Below, in pieces: positions 8,601-17,040 of a stretch of DNA of 35,712 bases. The stretch's first letter is position 1, and each line of letters opens with the position of its first letter. Source of the stretch: Flavobacteriales bacterium (GTDB lineage Bacteria; Bacteroidota; Bacteroidia; Flavobacteriales_E; Vicingaceae); contig CAJPFH010000132.1 in the NCBI GenBank assembly GCA_905339165.1, positions 1 through 35,712 on the forward strand, in the 5' to 3' direction. A program made the position numbers and the translations under genes. Below the pieces are notes generated by a model. It was not told the DNA's origin, did not search any database, and saw nothing but the letters and a program-made list of their open reading frames with translations.

Positions 8601-10281
8601 GAGCCGTTCCTCCCGAAGGAATTACAGTAGTTGTTCCGTTTGTTCCTCCTGCACACGAAATTGGGGTAGATGAGGCTGAAAGAGAGATAGCACTTGGTTG
8701 TGAAATGCTTACAATTGCGATTTTGGTGCACCCATTGTTATTATCGGTAACGGTTACCGAATAAGAGCCGGCACTTAAACCCGTAGCGGTTTGTGTGGTT
8801 TGCAAAGGATTGGTATTCCAAAGATAGGAGTAGTTGCCAGAACCACCCGATACATTAACGGTTGCGGTGCCATTGTTTCCGCCAAAACAGCTAACACTTG
8901 TAGTGGTAAATGTAGTAGAAAGCAGGTTTGAAAAATTAGACACAAATACACTATCTAATTTATTGCACCCATTTTGGTCGGTAATGGTAACAAGGTAAGT
9001 GGTATTTCCATTTAGGTTGGTAGCCGTTTGAGTAGTTTGAGTAGGAAAAGTGTTCCAGTTGTACAGGTAGCCGGGTACACCTCCGCTGGGGTTTGCGGTT
9101 GCTGTTCCATCATTTCCGGGTGTGCAGGAAGAAGTGGTGGAACTAAAAGAAACCGAAATAGCGGAGGGTTCATTTACGGTGGCACTTAGCTGAGAAGAGC
9201 AGCCATTGTTTCCGGTTACTGTTACGGTATAGGCTCCGCCCGATAGGTTAAAGGCTGTATCGTTGGTTTGTACGGGGTTTGTATTCCAGCTATAGGTGTA
9301 ATTTCCACCTGCTCCGGTAGCCGAAACAGATACAAATCCTGTGTTCGCTCCATTACATAAAACGTGACCTAGTCCGCTCAGAGAGAGTTGTGGGTTATCA
9401 TTTACGGTAATGGAAATGCTATCGATGTGTTGTGAATGGCAAACGCCTTTTGCCGTAAGGAAGGTTTTCCATGTCCCGGAAGAGGTATAGTTTACTACCT
9501 GATTTGTATTTGAGGAAGTAGAAGGATTTCCGGCTGCAAACTGCCACTCGTAATTTTGTGCGTTCTGCGAAGCACTGGCAGAAAAGAAAACATTTTGCCC
9601 CTGACAAATAGAAAGAGGATTTGCTGTAATACTTGCATGAGCCGGAATATTCGTCATATAGGGAGAAATGAATAACGATAAGGTGGAAATACTATAGGCG
9701 GTAGAAAAACTTTGCCACACATTATTGCTTCCTTCTGTCCATGCCGAGTTTTGAAAAGAATTGCCCGGGCTGTTTGAAACAATACCTAGAGTATCGCCAT
9801 TACCAAAATTTAGCATGGTTATACCAAAATAAAAGGTAGGAGTAATAGCCACCGAGGAAGGAAAAATCACTTCAAAGAAACCACCTCCCGAAGGATAAGG
9901 ATTGTTCGGAATATTAGCATCTAAATCGGCTAAGGGAACACTAATAACGGCTAATACATTTCCGGGTTTACCTCCACTACCGGTATTATCCCATATTTTA
10001 AACTGTACGGTAGCATTATTACCCCCCTCTTTAATGTGACCAAAATAAATTCTACCACCGGTAACATGTGTAAGAGATCCAAATGAAGAGAAACGCTCGG
10101 CCATCGATTTATTTCCTGTACTATTATTTCCGGCCATGTAGCCCGAATTTGGAATTTGAAGACTAACAAGAGATAATGAACCAAAAGGGGGATTATTCAG
10201 AGTGTCACAAACGGCAAAAACAGTATGGTTGTAAAAAAGTAGGAGAAGCCCTGTGAGTAATGAAGAAATAGTAAATTTCAT
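5662..10281 (-). CDS. Giant SprB-repeat adhesin with T9SS type B C-terminal domain
   Basis: A 1539-residue protein. After the signal peptide (ends near FAVCD), residues about 27-205 form a domain also present in the subtilisin at 13554-16718. Residues about 210-295 are PKD/Ig-like. From about 296 to 1450 I count 15 tandem repeats of roughly 77 residues with the SprB-repeat pattern: Cys-x-Gly-x-x-x-Gly, SGGTPPYSYxWN, an AGTYTVTVTD-like turn, then NGC. The last 85 residues are the gliding-motility/CHU_C type B sorting domain (IPNAFTPNGDGTNEYWRI to VLTGSVTIIR). The protein should be exported by Sec, then moved to the surface by T9SS with help from the adjacent PorP/SprF protein. Likely adhesin; a gliding role is not established from this window. 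Confidence 0.92.
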   Translation of the reverse strand: MKFTISSLLTGLLLLFYNHTVFAVCDTLNNPPFGSLSLVSLQIPNSGYMAGNNSTGNKSMAERFSSFGSLTHVTGGRIYFGHIKEGGNNATVQFKIWDNTGSGGKPGNVLAVISVPLADLDANIPNNPYPSGGGFFEVIFPSSVAITPTFYFGITMLNFGNGDTLGIVSNSPGNSFQNSAWTEGSNNVWQSFSTAYSISTLSLFISPYMTNIPAHASITANPLSICQGQNVFFSASASQNAQNYEWQFAAGNPSTSSNTNQVVNYTSSGTWKTFLTAKGVCHSQHIDSISITVNDNPQLSLSGLGHVLCNGANTGFVSVSATGAGGNYTYSWNTNPVQTNDTAFNLSGGAYTVTVTGNNGCSSQLSATVNEPSAISVSFSSTTSSCTPGNDGTATANPSGGVPGYLYNWNTFPTQTTQTATNLNGNTTYLVTITDQNGCNKLDSVFVSNFSNLLSTTFTTTSVSCFGGNNGTATVNVSGGSGNYSYLWNTNPLQTTQTATGLSAGSYSVTVTDNNNGCTKIAIVSISQPSAISLSASSTPISCAGGTNGTTTVIPSGGTAPYSYSWTSIPPQYTQTATNLPGGTYTCTITDAKGCVDSINATVNQPAPISAFIISSSNPQCAMGLFNGQAVAGANGGTGNYTFTWNTNPIQINDTAFNVGPGTWKVYVTDQNNCMDSATVTLTAPGNQPNVSIVSKTNNICFGGNNGTATTSASGGTPPYSYLWNTIPPQFGGVAVNLPAGTFKVTLTDVNGCEDTAFVTISQGVQITATFNTTPENCGAGNGTATVFPSGGTPGYTYSWNTNPIQTTQTAINLSQGTYTVTITDNAGCTANHNVNVWNTSGGITTTKMFTPVLCNGDSNGTATVTPSGGTPGYLYLWNTNPVQTTPTATNLKAGSYIVKTTDQAGCSVTDTIIVTEPLPLNLNPNSQNTICAANNGMAIVEPTGGSGGYTFLWTPGNQTTSSINNLSAGLYKVVVTDANGCKDSTVITISQLNNSITSNTFVIDTITCFGGNNGSAYAVPTNGTGPYSFTWNTVPSQNNDTAFNMPAGIFTVTILDVYGCVGINTVTVHQAPEILLNINSINNTDSINCNGAASVVVNGGTPGYSYTWTPGGQNTPSIGNLCKGNYCVIVTDVNNCSKNICTFIQGPSPCNLSINLNTTDATCFGTNTGTASATTNGGTPPYTEIWRDLNGTPVNPNALFAGLYTLLVIDDNGCTDSVSFIISNPTSIIADVFVTHNICFGGNTGTALITNISGGTGPYTVSPSSPVNNLSAGNYSFTVTDNNGCQQSFPFTILQGIEISITSNSMPATCTLSDGVAFASASGGQPPYTYWWNDADSTQNNTLFDVKAGTYLVTVTDSNNCSNTASVTIQSINNITSKTETTPESCTGFFDGTATVAVTYGLAPYTFSWSNSVAEQSISGLKTGIYTVIIRDARGCIGKDTALVDLENNACINIPNAFTPNGDGTNEYWRIKGSEAYPDIKVEVLNRWGSILFSSSNGYKVPWDGRYNGKEVAPGVYYYIINLGDGSNVLTGSVTIIR

Positions 10282-10360
10282 GATACTTAATGGTTTAAAA
10301 GAGGCATGAAATTACAAAAAACATTGTAAAGAAGAACTCTTACTTTTTGTTTAACAAACA

Positions 10361-10368
10361 CAAAGATA
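10361..10368 (-). promoter_or_regulatory. -7 element for the adhesin/PorP operon
   Basis: The minus strand reads TATCTTTG, an exact TAnnTTTG match, about 80 bp before the adhesin ATG at 10281. This implies a leader of roughly 75 nt. The -33 region is not convincing. Confidence 0.4.
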
Positions 10369-10409
10369 TTTCATTGTTTCTTAAAGTATTAATAAATAAT
10401 CAGTTATTA

Positions 10410-10435
10410 ACTTTTCAACATACACAATGAAAAGT
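10410..10435. terminator. Weak hairpin after the HMA gene
   Basis: An 8-bp inverted repeat (ACTTTTCA and its complement) with a 10-nt loop, followed at 10436-10452 by a second small palindrome (ATTAACA-AAT-TGTTAAT) that straddles the stop codon of the HMA gene. Both are A/T-rich and lack a good T tract, so termination is only a guess. Confidence 0.25.
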
Positions 10436-10447
10436 ATTAACAAATTG

Positions 10448-10801
10448 TTAATCGTGACTTTCCACTCCTTTTTTACAACAATCAGGCAGTTTATCATGGG
10501 CCTTTTCATCGGCTTTCACATCATCGGCATCGTATCCTGTTTTAGCAATTTTCTGTTTTAGTATTTCCGTATTTGTTTTTTTAGGGTTGTAGTAAATCGT
10601 AAACACTTTTGTGTCTTTGTTTAAAGTGGCTTTTCTTACCCCTTTGGTAAAGCCAATTTCTTTTTCAAGTCTTTCTTTACACATACCGCAAACAGCTGAT
10701 GTTTTGATTTCTATTTTTTCGGTTCCCTTAGGAGTATCTTGGCACTTTGTATTTAGTTGAAAAGCGAAAAGAAAAACGGAGGCAATGATTAGTTTTTTCA
10801 T
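10448..10801 (-). CDS. Exported heavy-metal-associated (HMA) domain protein
   Basis: A 117-residue protein with a signal peptide (cleavage near NTKCQ). The mature part is one ferredoxin-like HMA domain. The metal-binding loop AVCGMCKERL carries Cys38 and Cys41, and KTGYDADDV is the usual C-terminal end of the fold. A short tail with two adjacent cysteines (PDCCKKG) echoes the CC pairs of the HYC_CC_PP protein upstream. It lies 18 bp after the TonB receptor gene on the same strand. It probably binds copper or another soft metal in the periplasm and passes it on, or scavenges it. Confidence 0.85.
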   Translation of the reverse strand: MKKLIIASVFLFAFQLNTKCQDTPKGTEKIEIKTSAVCGMCKERLEKEIGFTKGVRKATLNKDTKVFTIYYNPKKTNTEILKQKIAKTGYDADDVKADEKAHDKLPDCCKKGVESHD

Positions 10802-10819
10802 AGTTAGTATATTTAATGG

Positions 10820-13021
10820 TTATTTTATTTTAAATCGAATTCCTCCATAAACCATTCGGCCGTTTACAGGTGCCCACATCATAGAGGCATCAAAATAATT
10901 TCCGAAAGGATCATTGGGAGCTATTATAGCATTAGGTTGTATAAAGTTTAATAGGTTTTCTCCACCTAAATAGGTTTCTATGTGTTTAAAAATTTTGGTA
11001 ATCTGCAGGTGAGCCAAGGTGTAAGGAATAGAATAATGGTTTCGTTTATATACATCAGGGTTTGTGCTTGTATTGGGCAATCTGCTTTTTCCGAAGTAGT
11101 TGGCCGAAGCATCGAATTTCCATTTTTCGTTAAAGGTTGTATACGAAAATCCCAGTAAGATTCTGTGCTTAGGTACGAGTGGTTTTGCCTGCAAAATGCC
11201 ATTGTAGGTACTTTGCACATCATAAAATTTATAGGCCATTTTTATTTCAAATTTTTCGAAAGCAAAAAAGTTTACTTCGGTTTGTGTGCTGTGCGAATAG
11301 GATGCTCCGTTTAAATTATAAAACCAAACTTGTTGCGGATGATAATCTAAATCTACCACTACCTGATTTAAAAAGGTAGTATAAAAATAGTCGGCCACAA
11401 ACGATGCTTCTCTTCCTAAAAAGGTAAACTTGTGTAGCAGAGAACCTCCTGTATTTATAGCATCTTCAGGCATAATGGGTGTTTTTATAATTACATTTCT
11501 TGCACTAGCAAAAACAGAGCTGTTTTCAATAAAAAGGTTTGCAACTCTGAATCCTCTACCTATGCTGACTCGCAAAACAGTTTCTTGCAAAATATTGTAT
11601 TTAAGGTGTAAACGGGGAGTAAATCTAAACCCGAAAAGATTATGCCAGTCGGCTCTTATGCCGGCCACTACCGAAAATTTTAATTCATCGTTATAGGTAT
11701 ATTCGGCAAAAGTTCCAGGTACTATTTCGGTACGGTTAAATAGGGAGTCGTTGTAATTTTCATTGTATTCATCAAAAACAAAACTTCCTCCTAGTTTTAG
11801 GGTATGAAAGGTATTTCCCAACATAGATTGGTGAATAATATTTGCGTTTACGTTTTGCTCAGTACCGCTATACTTTCGGTTTCCAAAAAACATTTCTTGA
11901 CGGTGTATTTTTCCATTTACAATGGTGCCAATGCTTTTATTGGGTTTGTTTGGAAATAAAAAACCATTTTTGGTAAAAGCTTCTGCCAGTTGGTTATTTA
12001 CTCCTATGCCATAAGCTTTTTGGTATTTTTGTTCTACGTTTTTGTTAAAATGGGTTTGGCCGGAAATACGGTCGTCCCACATTACTTTTATACCCGATTT
12101 CGATTCCCATTTTTCGGTATTTATATTCCATCGGTTAAACACGTTTATTTGATTGCTGAAAGGCATATCATAAAAACCATCTTGGTTCATATCGGTTTTA
12201 GATTGTACCGTATTGGCATGTAAAAAAAGCAGATTACTTATTTTTTTCGAAATTTTTTGTGCCAGATGAACATTTGCCTCGTAACGAGATTGGTGGTTGG
12301 CGTAAAGGTTTACAAATATTTTTTCATGTTCTTCGGGCTTTAAAAATTCAATATTGATTTGTCCGGCCATCGATTCGTACCCGTTTACAACAGAACCCGA
12401 ACCTTTGGTAATTTGCATAGATTCTACCCAAGTGCCAGGCACAAAATTTAATCCGTACGATGAAGATAAACCTCTTAAAAACGGCATATTTTCAAAAAGA
12501 ATTTGAGTGTAAACACCATCTAATCCAAGCATCTGAATTTTTTTTCCTCCCGAAACAGCATCGGTAACAGCCACGTCTACCGAGGCATTGGTTTCAAAAC
12601 TTTCGGAAAGGTTACAACAGGCAGCTTTTTTTAATTCTTTCGAAGTAATATGCTCAATGGGAATTGCAGGTCTCATGCTCATGAAAGTTGAGGATTGCTC
12701 TGCACTTACTTCTACTTCTTTTAGTAAAATACTTTCTTCCAAATAAAAAATAATATCCTTGATTTGGTCATCATCAATACGAAGTGTATCGTTTCTAAAA
12801 CCCACAAAACTGGCAATTAATTGGGCAGGTAACTTTATGGCTTCCAATTCGAATTGTCCGTTGGCATTGGTACTGGTACCTTTGTTTTCGTTTTTCCAGT
12901 AAACATTAGCTCCGGGTAAGGGAGTAAGGCTTGTCTTCGACAATACTTTTCCTCGAATAACTTGAGCCTTAATAATAGAAACAGAGAGTAGAAAAATAAT
13001 TAAATAACAAACAACTTTCAT
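10820..13021 (-). CDS. TonB-dependent outer-membrane receptor (probable metal uptake)
   Basis: A 733-residue protein from the ATG at 13021, which gives a good signal peptide (MKVVCYLIIFLLSVSIIKAQ); a start 12 codons further up is less likely. The mature N-terminus is a carboxypeptidase-regulatory-like beta-sandwich (VIRGKVLSKTSLTPLPGANV to FVGFRNDTLRI). Then comes the plug (SVDVAVTDAVSGGKKIQMLG, VESMQITKGSGSVVNGYESM), then the beta-barrel, which ends in GGIRFKIK as expected for an outer-membrane protein. A CC pair occurs in KELKKAACCNLSESFE at the plug start. Flanked by an HYC_CC_PP gene and an HMA gene, so the likely cargo is a metal such as copper; this is inferred from context. Confidence 0.88.
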   Translation of the reverse strand: MKVVCYLIIFLLSVSIIKAQVIRGKVLSKTSLTPLPGANVYWKNENKGTSTNANGQFELEAIKLPAQLIASFVGFRNDTLRIDDDQIKDIIFYLEESILLKEVEVSAEQSSTFMSMRPAIPIEHITSKELKKAACCNLSESFETNASVDVAVTDAVSGGKKIQMLGLDGVYTQILFENMPFLRGLSSSYGLNFVPGTWVESMQITKGSGSVVNGYESMAGQINIEFLKPEEHEKIFVNLYANHQSRYEANVHLAQKISKKISNLLFLHANTVQSKTDMNQDGFYDMPFSNQINVFNRWNINTEKWESKSGIKVMWDDRISGQTHFNKNVEQKYQKAYGIGVNNQLAEAFTKNGFLFPNKPNKSIGTIVNGKIHRQEMFFGNRKYSGTEQNVNANIIHQSMLGNTFHTLKLGGSFVFDEYNENYNDSLFNRTEIVPGTFAEYTYNDELKFSVVAGIRADWHNLFGFRFTPRLHLKYNILQETVLRVSIGRGFRVANLFIENSSVFASARNVIIKTPIMPEDAINTGGSLLHKFTFLGREASFVADYFYTTFLNQVVVDLDYHPQQVWFYNLNGASYSHSTQTEVNFFAFEKFEIKMAYKFYDVQSTYNGILQAKPLVPKHRILLGFSYTTFNEKWKFDASANYFGKSRLPNTSTNPDVYKRNHYSIPYTLAHLQITKIFKHIETYLGGENLLNFIQPNAIIAPNDPFGNYFDASMMWAPVNGRMVYGGIRFKIK

Positions 13022-13082
13022 TTTGGGTGTTTTTAAAGTGAATACTTTAACAATCAAGGGCTACGTCCCTAAACACCAAAAA

Positions 13083-13469
13083 TCAAATAAGAAGAGAAAG
13101 AAAGAGTATGTGGAGAGAGTGATATTTTTTTGTGAGAAGCGGGGGAGGATAAATAATTTTACTTTCAGAAAAAAGGTCGAATGTGAAATCGTTAGCCTTT
13201 GTATTAGAGGTGTATAAAAAGGCTAAAAAAGAAAAAGAGGGTTGAAGTGAAAAATGATTTAGAATTACATTAAAATTATCTTTGATGGAAATACGCACAC
13301 TTTCGTTTTTGCAGCAATCCGGAACCTTTTCGGCATCGCAGCAACTTTCGGGGGTAGAAAAAAAAGATATTTTTTCAAGAGTATCGCCACAATAATGCTT
13401 ACCTATATTTACTCCTGCCAGCAGAAATAAAAAATAAACACAGAGTACTATGGAGCCAATTCCCTTCAT
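13083..13469 (-). CDS. HYC_CC_PP family small membrane protein
   Basis: A 128-residue protein with an N-terminal hydrophobic segment followed by the motifs that name this Bacteroidota family: HYC at residues 25-27 (GKHYCGD), CC at 43-44 and again at 52-53, and PPP near residue 106. The family is uncharacterised but often sits with TonB receptors and HMA-type proteins, as here, where it is first in a three-gene minus-strand unit. The cysteine pairs suggest metal binding. A TAACTTTG element ends 5 nt before its ATG. Confidence 0.8.
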   Translation of the reverse strand: MKGIGSIVLCVYFLFLLAGVNIGKHYCGDTLEKISFFSTPESCCDAEKVPDCCKNESVRISIKDNFNVILNHFSLQPSFSFLAFLYTSNTKANDFTFDLFSESKIIYPPPLLTKKYHSLHILFLSLLI

Positions 13470-13474
13470 GTCAG

Positions 13475-13482
13475 CAAAGTTA
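13475..13482 (-). promoter_or_regulatory. -7 element abutting the HYC_CC_PP start codon
   Basis: The minus strand reads TAACTTTG (TAnnTTTG) with CTGAC between it and the ATG. It would drive the HYC_CC_PP, TonB receptor and HMA genes from an almost leaderless start. On the opposite strand the subtilisin has a near match (TACTTTAG) in the same 84-bp gap. Confidence 0.4.
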
Positions 13483-13553
13483 ATATTTTTTTAAACAGAA
13501 ATAGAGTATCATTCACATTTTGCTTACTTTAGTTTTCTAAAAAAAAATAAAAT

Positions 13554-16500
13554 ATGAAAAGAGTTTTACTTATGGCACTTGTAATAATAAGTGCAACATT
13601 TGTGAATAGTGCCTATTCGCAAACAAACCCCATGTATCAAGAAGGTAAATTATGGTTTAAACTTAAAGACCAATACCTCTTTTCAAAACATCAAAAAAGG
13701 AACGAAAACACACAAAAGGTAGAAATAAGTGAATTGCCTTTTATTCAGGATATTTCTGCAAAATATGGCATAGAAAGAATTTATCGTCCGTTTTTTGCAG
13801 CCGATTTACCTGCATTACAAAATACATTTATGCTCGAATTTTCTATGAGCCAGAAAACTGAAGCATTGTTGAAAGAACTTCTGCAGTTAAACGTGTTAGA
13901 ATACGCAGAGCGAGTGCCTTTAGACGAGGTTGCTTCTACACCAAACGATCCGAATTATAATATTACATACCAATGGGGATTAATGAAAATTAATGCTGCT
14001 CAAGCTTGGGATATTTCCACAGGAAGCCCCAATGCCGTTGTAGCTATAGTTGATAATGCCTTTGATGTAAACCATCCGGAAGTCTCCATTATGGTGTATA
14101 ACAATGTAGGAGAGTCGCCTACCAATCAAATAGACGATGATTGGAATGGATACGTTGATGACCGAAAGGGGTTTGATGTAGCCGACATGGATAATAACCT
14201 CATAGGGCCAAGCAATACATGGAACCATGGTACACATAACTTTGGCGTTATTGCAGCAAGAACCAATAATAACGGAGGAATAGCGTCTATTGGCTATGGC
14301 ATAAGAGTAATTCCTGTAAAAGCTACTAAAAATACCAGCAGTCCAAATGCTATTACTCACGGATACGAAGGCATTGTTTATGCTGTAATAGCCGGAGCAA
14401 GAGTAATTAATTGCCCATGGGGAAGTACTCTAAATAGTGTTACGGCTCAGAACATAATTAACTGGGCAAAATCTAAAAATGTTTTAATTATAGCGGCTGC
14501 CGGAAATGCAAACACTTCTAATAATTTTTATCCTGCGGCATATACAGGTGTGCTAGGAGTTGGATCTACCGCTGCTTCCGATAAAAAATCTTCTTTTTCT
14601 AATTTCGGCTCTTATATAGATGTGATGGCGCCCGGCTCGGATATTTATAGCTGTGTTCCCACCAATCAATATACGTTTATGTCTGGCACTTCGCAAGCAA
14701 GTGCTTTAGTTACGGGCTTAGCCGGATTAATGCTTTCTTTAAACACCAACATGCCAGTTTCGGAATTAGAAAACTGCATTAAAGGTTCATGTGATAATAT
14801 AGACTATATGAATACCGGGTATATTGGTCAAATTGGTGCAGGAAGAATTAATGCATACTCGTCTATGCAATGTTTACAAACTCTTGCCAATACAGCTCCA
14901 ACAGCTAATTTCACAGCAACCGATACGGTAATTTTTGCTGGTACCAGTATCAAGTTTTTCGATCAAAGCACTAATATTCCGAGTTCTTGGCAATGGACAT
15001 TTTCGGGCGGTACACCAGCCTCTTCCACTTCGCAAAACCCTTCGGTTACGTACAATACCCCCGGAAATTATACCGTCTCTTTGCAAGCTACCAATACCGG
15101 TGGACAAGGTGTAAAAACTAAAAACTTTTATATTACCGTTTTACCCACTACCGGTTGCAGTAAAATTACAAACACTAAACCCGGAGACCAGTTTGCTACT
15201 TACACTATTGGGTCCGGAGGGTATTTGGGTGGGCATAATAAGTTAAGTCCCCAAATTACCAAATGGTCCGATTTTTACGACAATTATGCACCTTACACCT
15301 ATGTTACCGGAGCCGAAATTCATTTTTCGAAATTGTTTGTTAACAATCCGAATAGCTTTGTTACGGTTACCATGTGGGATGCCACTGGTCCAAGCAATGC
15401 TCCGGGCAATGTATTGGCAACCAAAAATGTTACATTGCAAGAAATAAAAGCATACGTGGGAACCAATTATAAACCTATGACTGTTTTATTTGATAGTGCT
15501 ATAACCATACCCGGAAACTTTCATGTAGGTATTCAAATTACCCATACTCCCGGAGATACCGTTGCTATTGCGTATACACAGAACTTAAGCGGAATACCTC
15601 AGCGTCCCAACACTGCTTGGTCCTATGGTTTTTATACTTCAGCATGGTATCAGTTAACTACTATTTTTGGAGGAGCTCCTGAATTTAATATGCATATTTA
15701 TCCATTGGTTACCGACACTTTTGTTAAAGCAAAAGCGAGTCCTCTGCTCAGTACCGTTTGCGTAGGAGATTCTTTACAACTCAGTTCGGCCGGAAGTACT
15801 AACGCAACTTCTTTTTCGTGGAAATTTCATGGAGCATTTCCTGCTGTTTCAACCAATCCAAATCCAAAGGTGGCCTTTACGGTTCCGGGTAAGCACTACC
15901 AGTATTTAAGTGCTTACAACGTATGCGGAACCCCCGCAGGAGCTACTATTGTAGTGAATGTAAAAGGAGTAAAAGAGTTGAATGTAACTTCTGCAGCACA
16001 AGAAATTTGTGTGGGTGGTTCTACCACTATTGAAGCCACAAGCACTAACGCCTCTACCTATATATGGAATAACGGATTACCCGCAACACCTGGACCACAT
16101 ACCGTTTCTCCATCGGTAACCACAGTATACACCGTAACTGCCGATAGTGGAGGGTGTAAACAAAGTGCCGACATTACTATTAAGGTAAAAGATGTGCCTG
16201 TGGCCAGTGCCATGTATTTTCCTAATATGGGTAAGATTTGTAAAGGAGAGCAAGCTTGGTTCGACCCTACTAATTCTATAGATGCCAATACTTATTTATG
16301 GACATTTACGAATGGCAATCCGGCTAACTCTACAGCTAAATTTCCAACCGTAACTTATGCTGCGGCCGGAAACCATGCTTATTCTTTGTTGGCTACCAAC
16401 TCCTGCGGAAACAGCACATTTAACGGTACGGTGGTAATTAGTGATTGTACTCCCACCGATGTAAATGAATTAGACCAAAAAGAAAATGTAAGTGCATTTT

Positions 16501-16718
16501 TTACCGATGATTATAACCTAAAGGTAGCTTTAAGAAATTACAGCGGTAATACTACATTGAGTTTGTATAATGCGTTGGGTCAAATCATTTACACATCGAA
16601 TTTACTTATAAATAATACTTCCGAAAATGTAATTATTCCGGTAAACAGAACACATGGAATTTATTTTTTGAATATTTCTAACAAAGAAAATATCCGTACT
16701 CTTAAGGTGGGTAAATAA
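13554..16718 (+). CDS. Secreted subtilisin-like serine protease, T9SS type A cargo
   Basis: A 1054-residue protein. Signal peptide to about AYSQ (residue 23) and a propeptide to about residue 135. The S8 catalytic domain follows (about 145-440), with Asp167 (AIVDNAFDVNHPEV), His225 (NHGTHNFG) and Ser380 (SGTSQASALVTG), so the triad is complete. Residues 448-530 are a PKD domain. Residues about 541-719 are a domain shared with the N-terminus of the giant adhesin. Three Ig/PKD-like modules follow, then a type A T9SS sorting domain (LSLYNALGQIIYTSN to RTLKVGK). It should be released or anchored at the surface and degrade extracellular protein. Single-gene unit with a strong terminator. Confidence 0.92.
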   Translation: MKRVLLMALVIISATFVNSAYSQTNPMYQEGKLWFKLKDQYLFSKHQKRNENTQKVEISELPFIQDISAKYGIERIYRPFFAADLPALQNTFMLEFSMSQKTEALLKELLQLNVLEYAERVPLDEVASTPNDPNYNITYQWGLMKINAAQAWDISTGSPNAVVAIVDNAFDVNHPEVSIMVYNNVGESPTNQIDDDWNGYVDDRKGFDVADMDNNLIGPSNTWNHGTHNFGVIAARTNNNGGIASIGYGIRVIPVKATKNTSSPNAITHGYEGIVYAVIAGARVINCPWGSTLNSVTAQNIINWAKSKNVLIIAAAGNANTSNNFYPAAYTGVLGVGSTAASDKKSSFSNFGSYIDVMAPGSDIYSCVPTNQYTFMSGTSQASALVTGLAGLMLSLNTNMPVSELENCIKGSCDNIDYMNTGYIGQIGAGRINAYSSMQCLQTLANTAPTANFTATDTVIFAGTSIKFFDQSTNIPSSWQWTFSGGTPASSTSQNPSVTYNTPGNYTVSLQATNTGGQGVKTKNFYITVLPTTGCSKITNTKPGDQFATYTIGSGGYLGGHNKLSPQITKWSDFYDNYAPYTYVTGAEIHFSKLFVNNPNSFVTVTMWDATGPSNAPGNVLATKNVTLQEIKAYVGTNYKPMTVLFDSAITIPGNFHVGIQITHTPGDTVAIAYTQNLSGIPQRPNTAWSYGFYTSAWYQLTTIFGGAPEFNMHIYPLVTDTFVKAKASPLLSTVCVGDSLQLSSAGSTNATSFSWKFHGAFPAVSTNPNPKVAFTVPGKHYQYLSAYNVCGTPAGATIVVNVKGVKELNVTSAAQEICVGGSTTIEATSTNASTYIWNNGLPATPGPHTVSPSVTTVYTVTADSGGCKQSADITIKVKDVPVASAMYFPNMGKICKGEQAWFDPTNSIDANTYLWTFTNGNPANSTAKFPTVTYAAAGNHAYSLLATNSCGNSTFNGTVVISDCTPTDVNELDQKENVSAFFTDDYNLKVALRNYSGNTTLSLYNALGQIIYTSNLLINNTSENVIIPVNRTHGIYFLNISNKENIRTLKVGK

Positions 16719-16740
16719 CCTTTTTCTATTCAATAAAACC

Positions 16741-16774
16741 AACAATGGGCTTTCCTTTAGAAAGCCCATTGTTT
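16741..16774 (+). terminator. Rho-independent terminator after the subtilisin gene
   Basis: A 14-bp stem (AACAATGGGCTTTC at 16741-16754, complement at 16760-16773) with a five-base loop is followed by TTTTG-type sequence. It lies 22 bp after the stop codon and is the clearest terminator for the subtilisin transcript. The flanking sequence allows it to act weakly in both directions. Confidence 0.8.
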
Positions 16775-16775
16775 T

Positions 16776-16863
16776 GTCTGTTCGAGTAGCAAGGAACGAG
16801 CGTATCGAAAACTAAAAACAGTACTTCTCGATACACCTCCTTTGTCGGCACTCGAAGTGACAG
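16776..16863. repeat. REP-like repeat pair A
   Basis: A head-to-head pair of the window's REP-like unit: GTTCGAGTAGC...GCGTATCGA on the left, then ACTTCTCGATAC...CACTCGAAGTGACAG on the right. Similar units recur at 16889, 23333, 23474, 24455, 24572, 24942 and 25001, and only between the subtilisin gene and cas2. Confidence 0.75.
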
Positions 16864-16888
16864 TTTTTTTGTGATTTCGTTTTTTTTT

Positions 16889-16919
16889 GTCCGTTCGAGT
16901 AGCGAAGCGTATCGAGAAC
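16889..16919. repeat. REP-like single unit B
   Basis: A single GTCCGTTCGAGTAGCG...GTATCGAGAAC unit, 30 bp beyond the end of the predicted tracrRNA terminator. Confidence 0.7.
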
Positions 16920-16948
16920 ACCAAAAAAACTCAACAGATTTTTTTCAC

Positions 16949-16976
16949 AAAAAAAAAGTCCCACCGAAGCAGGACT
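16949..16976 (-). terminator. tracrRNA terminator
   Basis: On the minus strand the hairpin AGTCCTGC-TTCG-GTGGGACT (8-bp stem with two G-T pairs and a TTCG tetraloop) is followed by nine T residues. This is a textbook intrinsic terminator and the expected last stem of a type II-C tracrRNA. Confidence 0.85.
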
Positions 16977-17030
16977 AAAGATTTTCATCTACGGCATATA
17001 GCCTTATTGTGATAAGATTAAAGATTAGGA
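16949..17030 (-). ncRNA. tracrRNA, main module (module 2)
   Basis: The minus strand at 17030-17007 is a 24-nt anti-repeat. It pairs with repeat bases 2-25 through 22 pairs, one of them G-U, interrupted only by a two-base UU/UU internal loop, the usual type II bulge position. It is followed by the II-C nexus motif CACAATAAGGC-TATAT-GCCGT and then the terminator hairpin. The RNA guides processing of pre-crRNA with RNase III and loads crRNA into Cas9. Because it lies on the minus strand, the array must be read on the plus strand, which agrees with the repeat orientation. It may be processed from a longer RNA starting near 17165, since no exact -7 element is seen directly before this module. Confidence 0.88.
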
Positions 17031-17040
17031 TTCTTTTTAG

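Noticed and set aside
13980-14360. 126-codon minus-strand open frame
   Set aside because: Antisense to the subtilisin catalytic domain, which has a complete triad on the plus strand.
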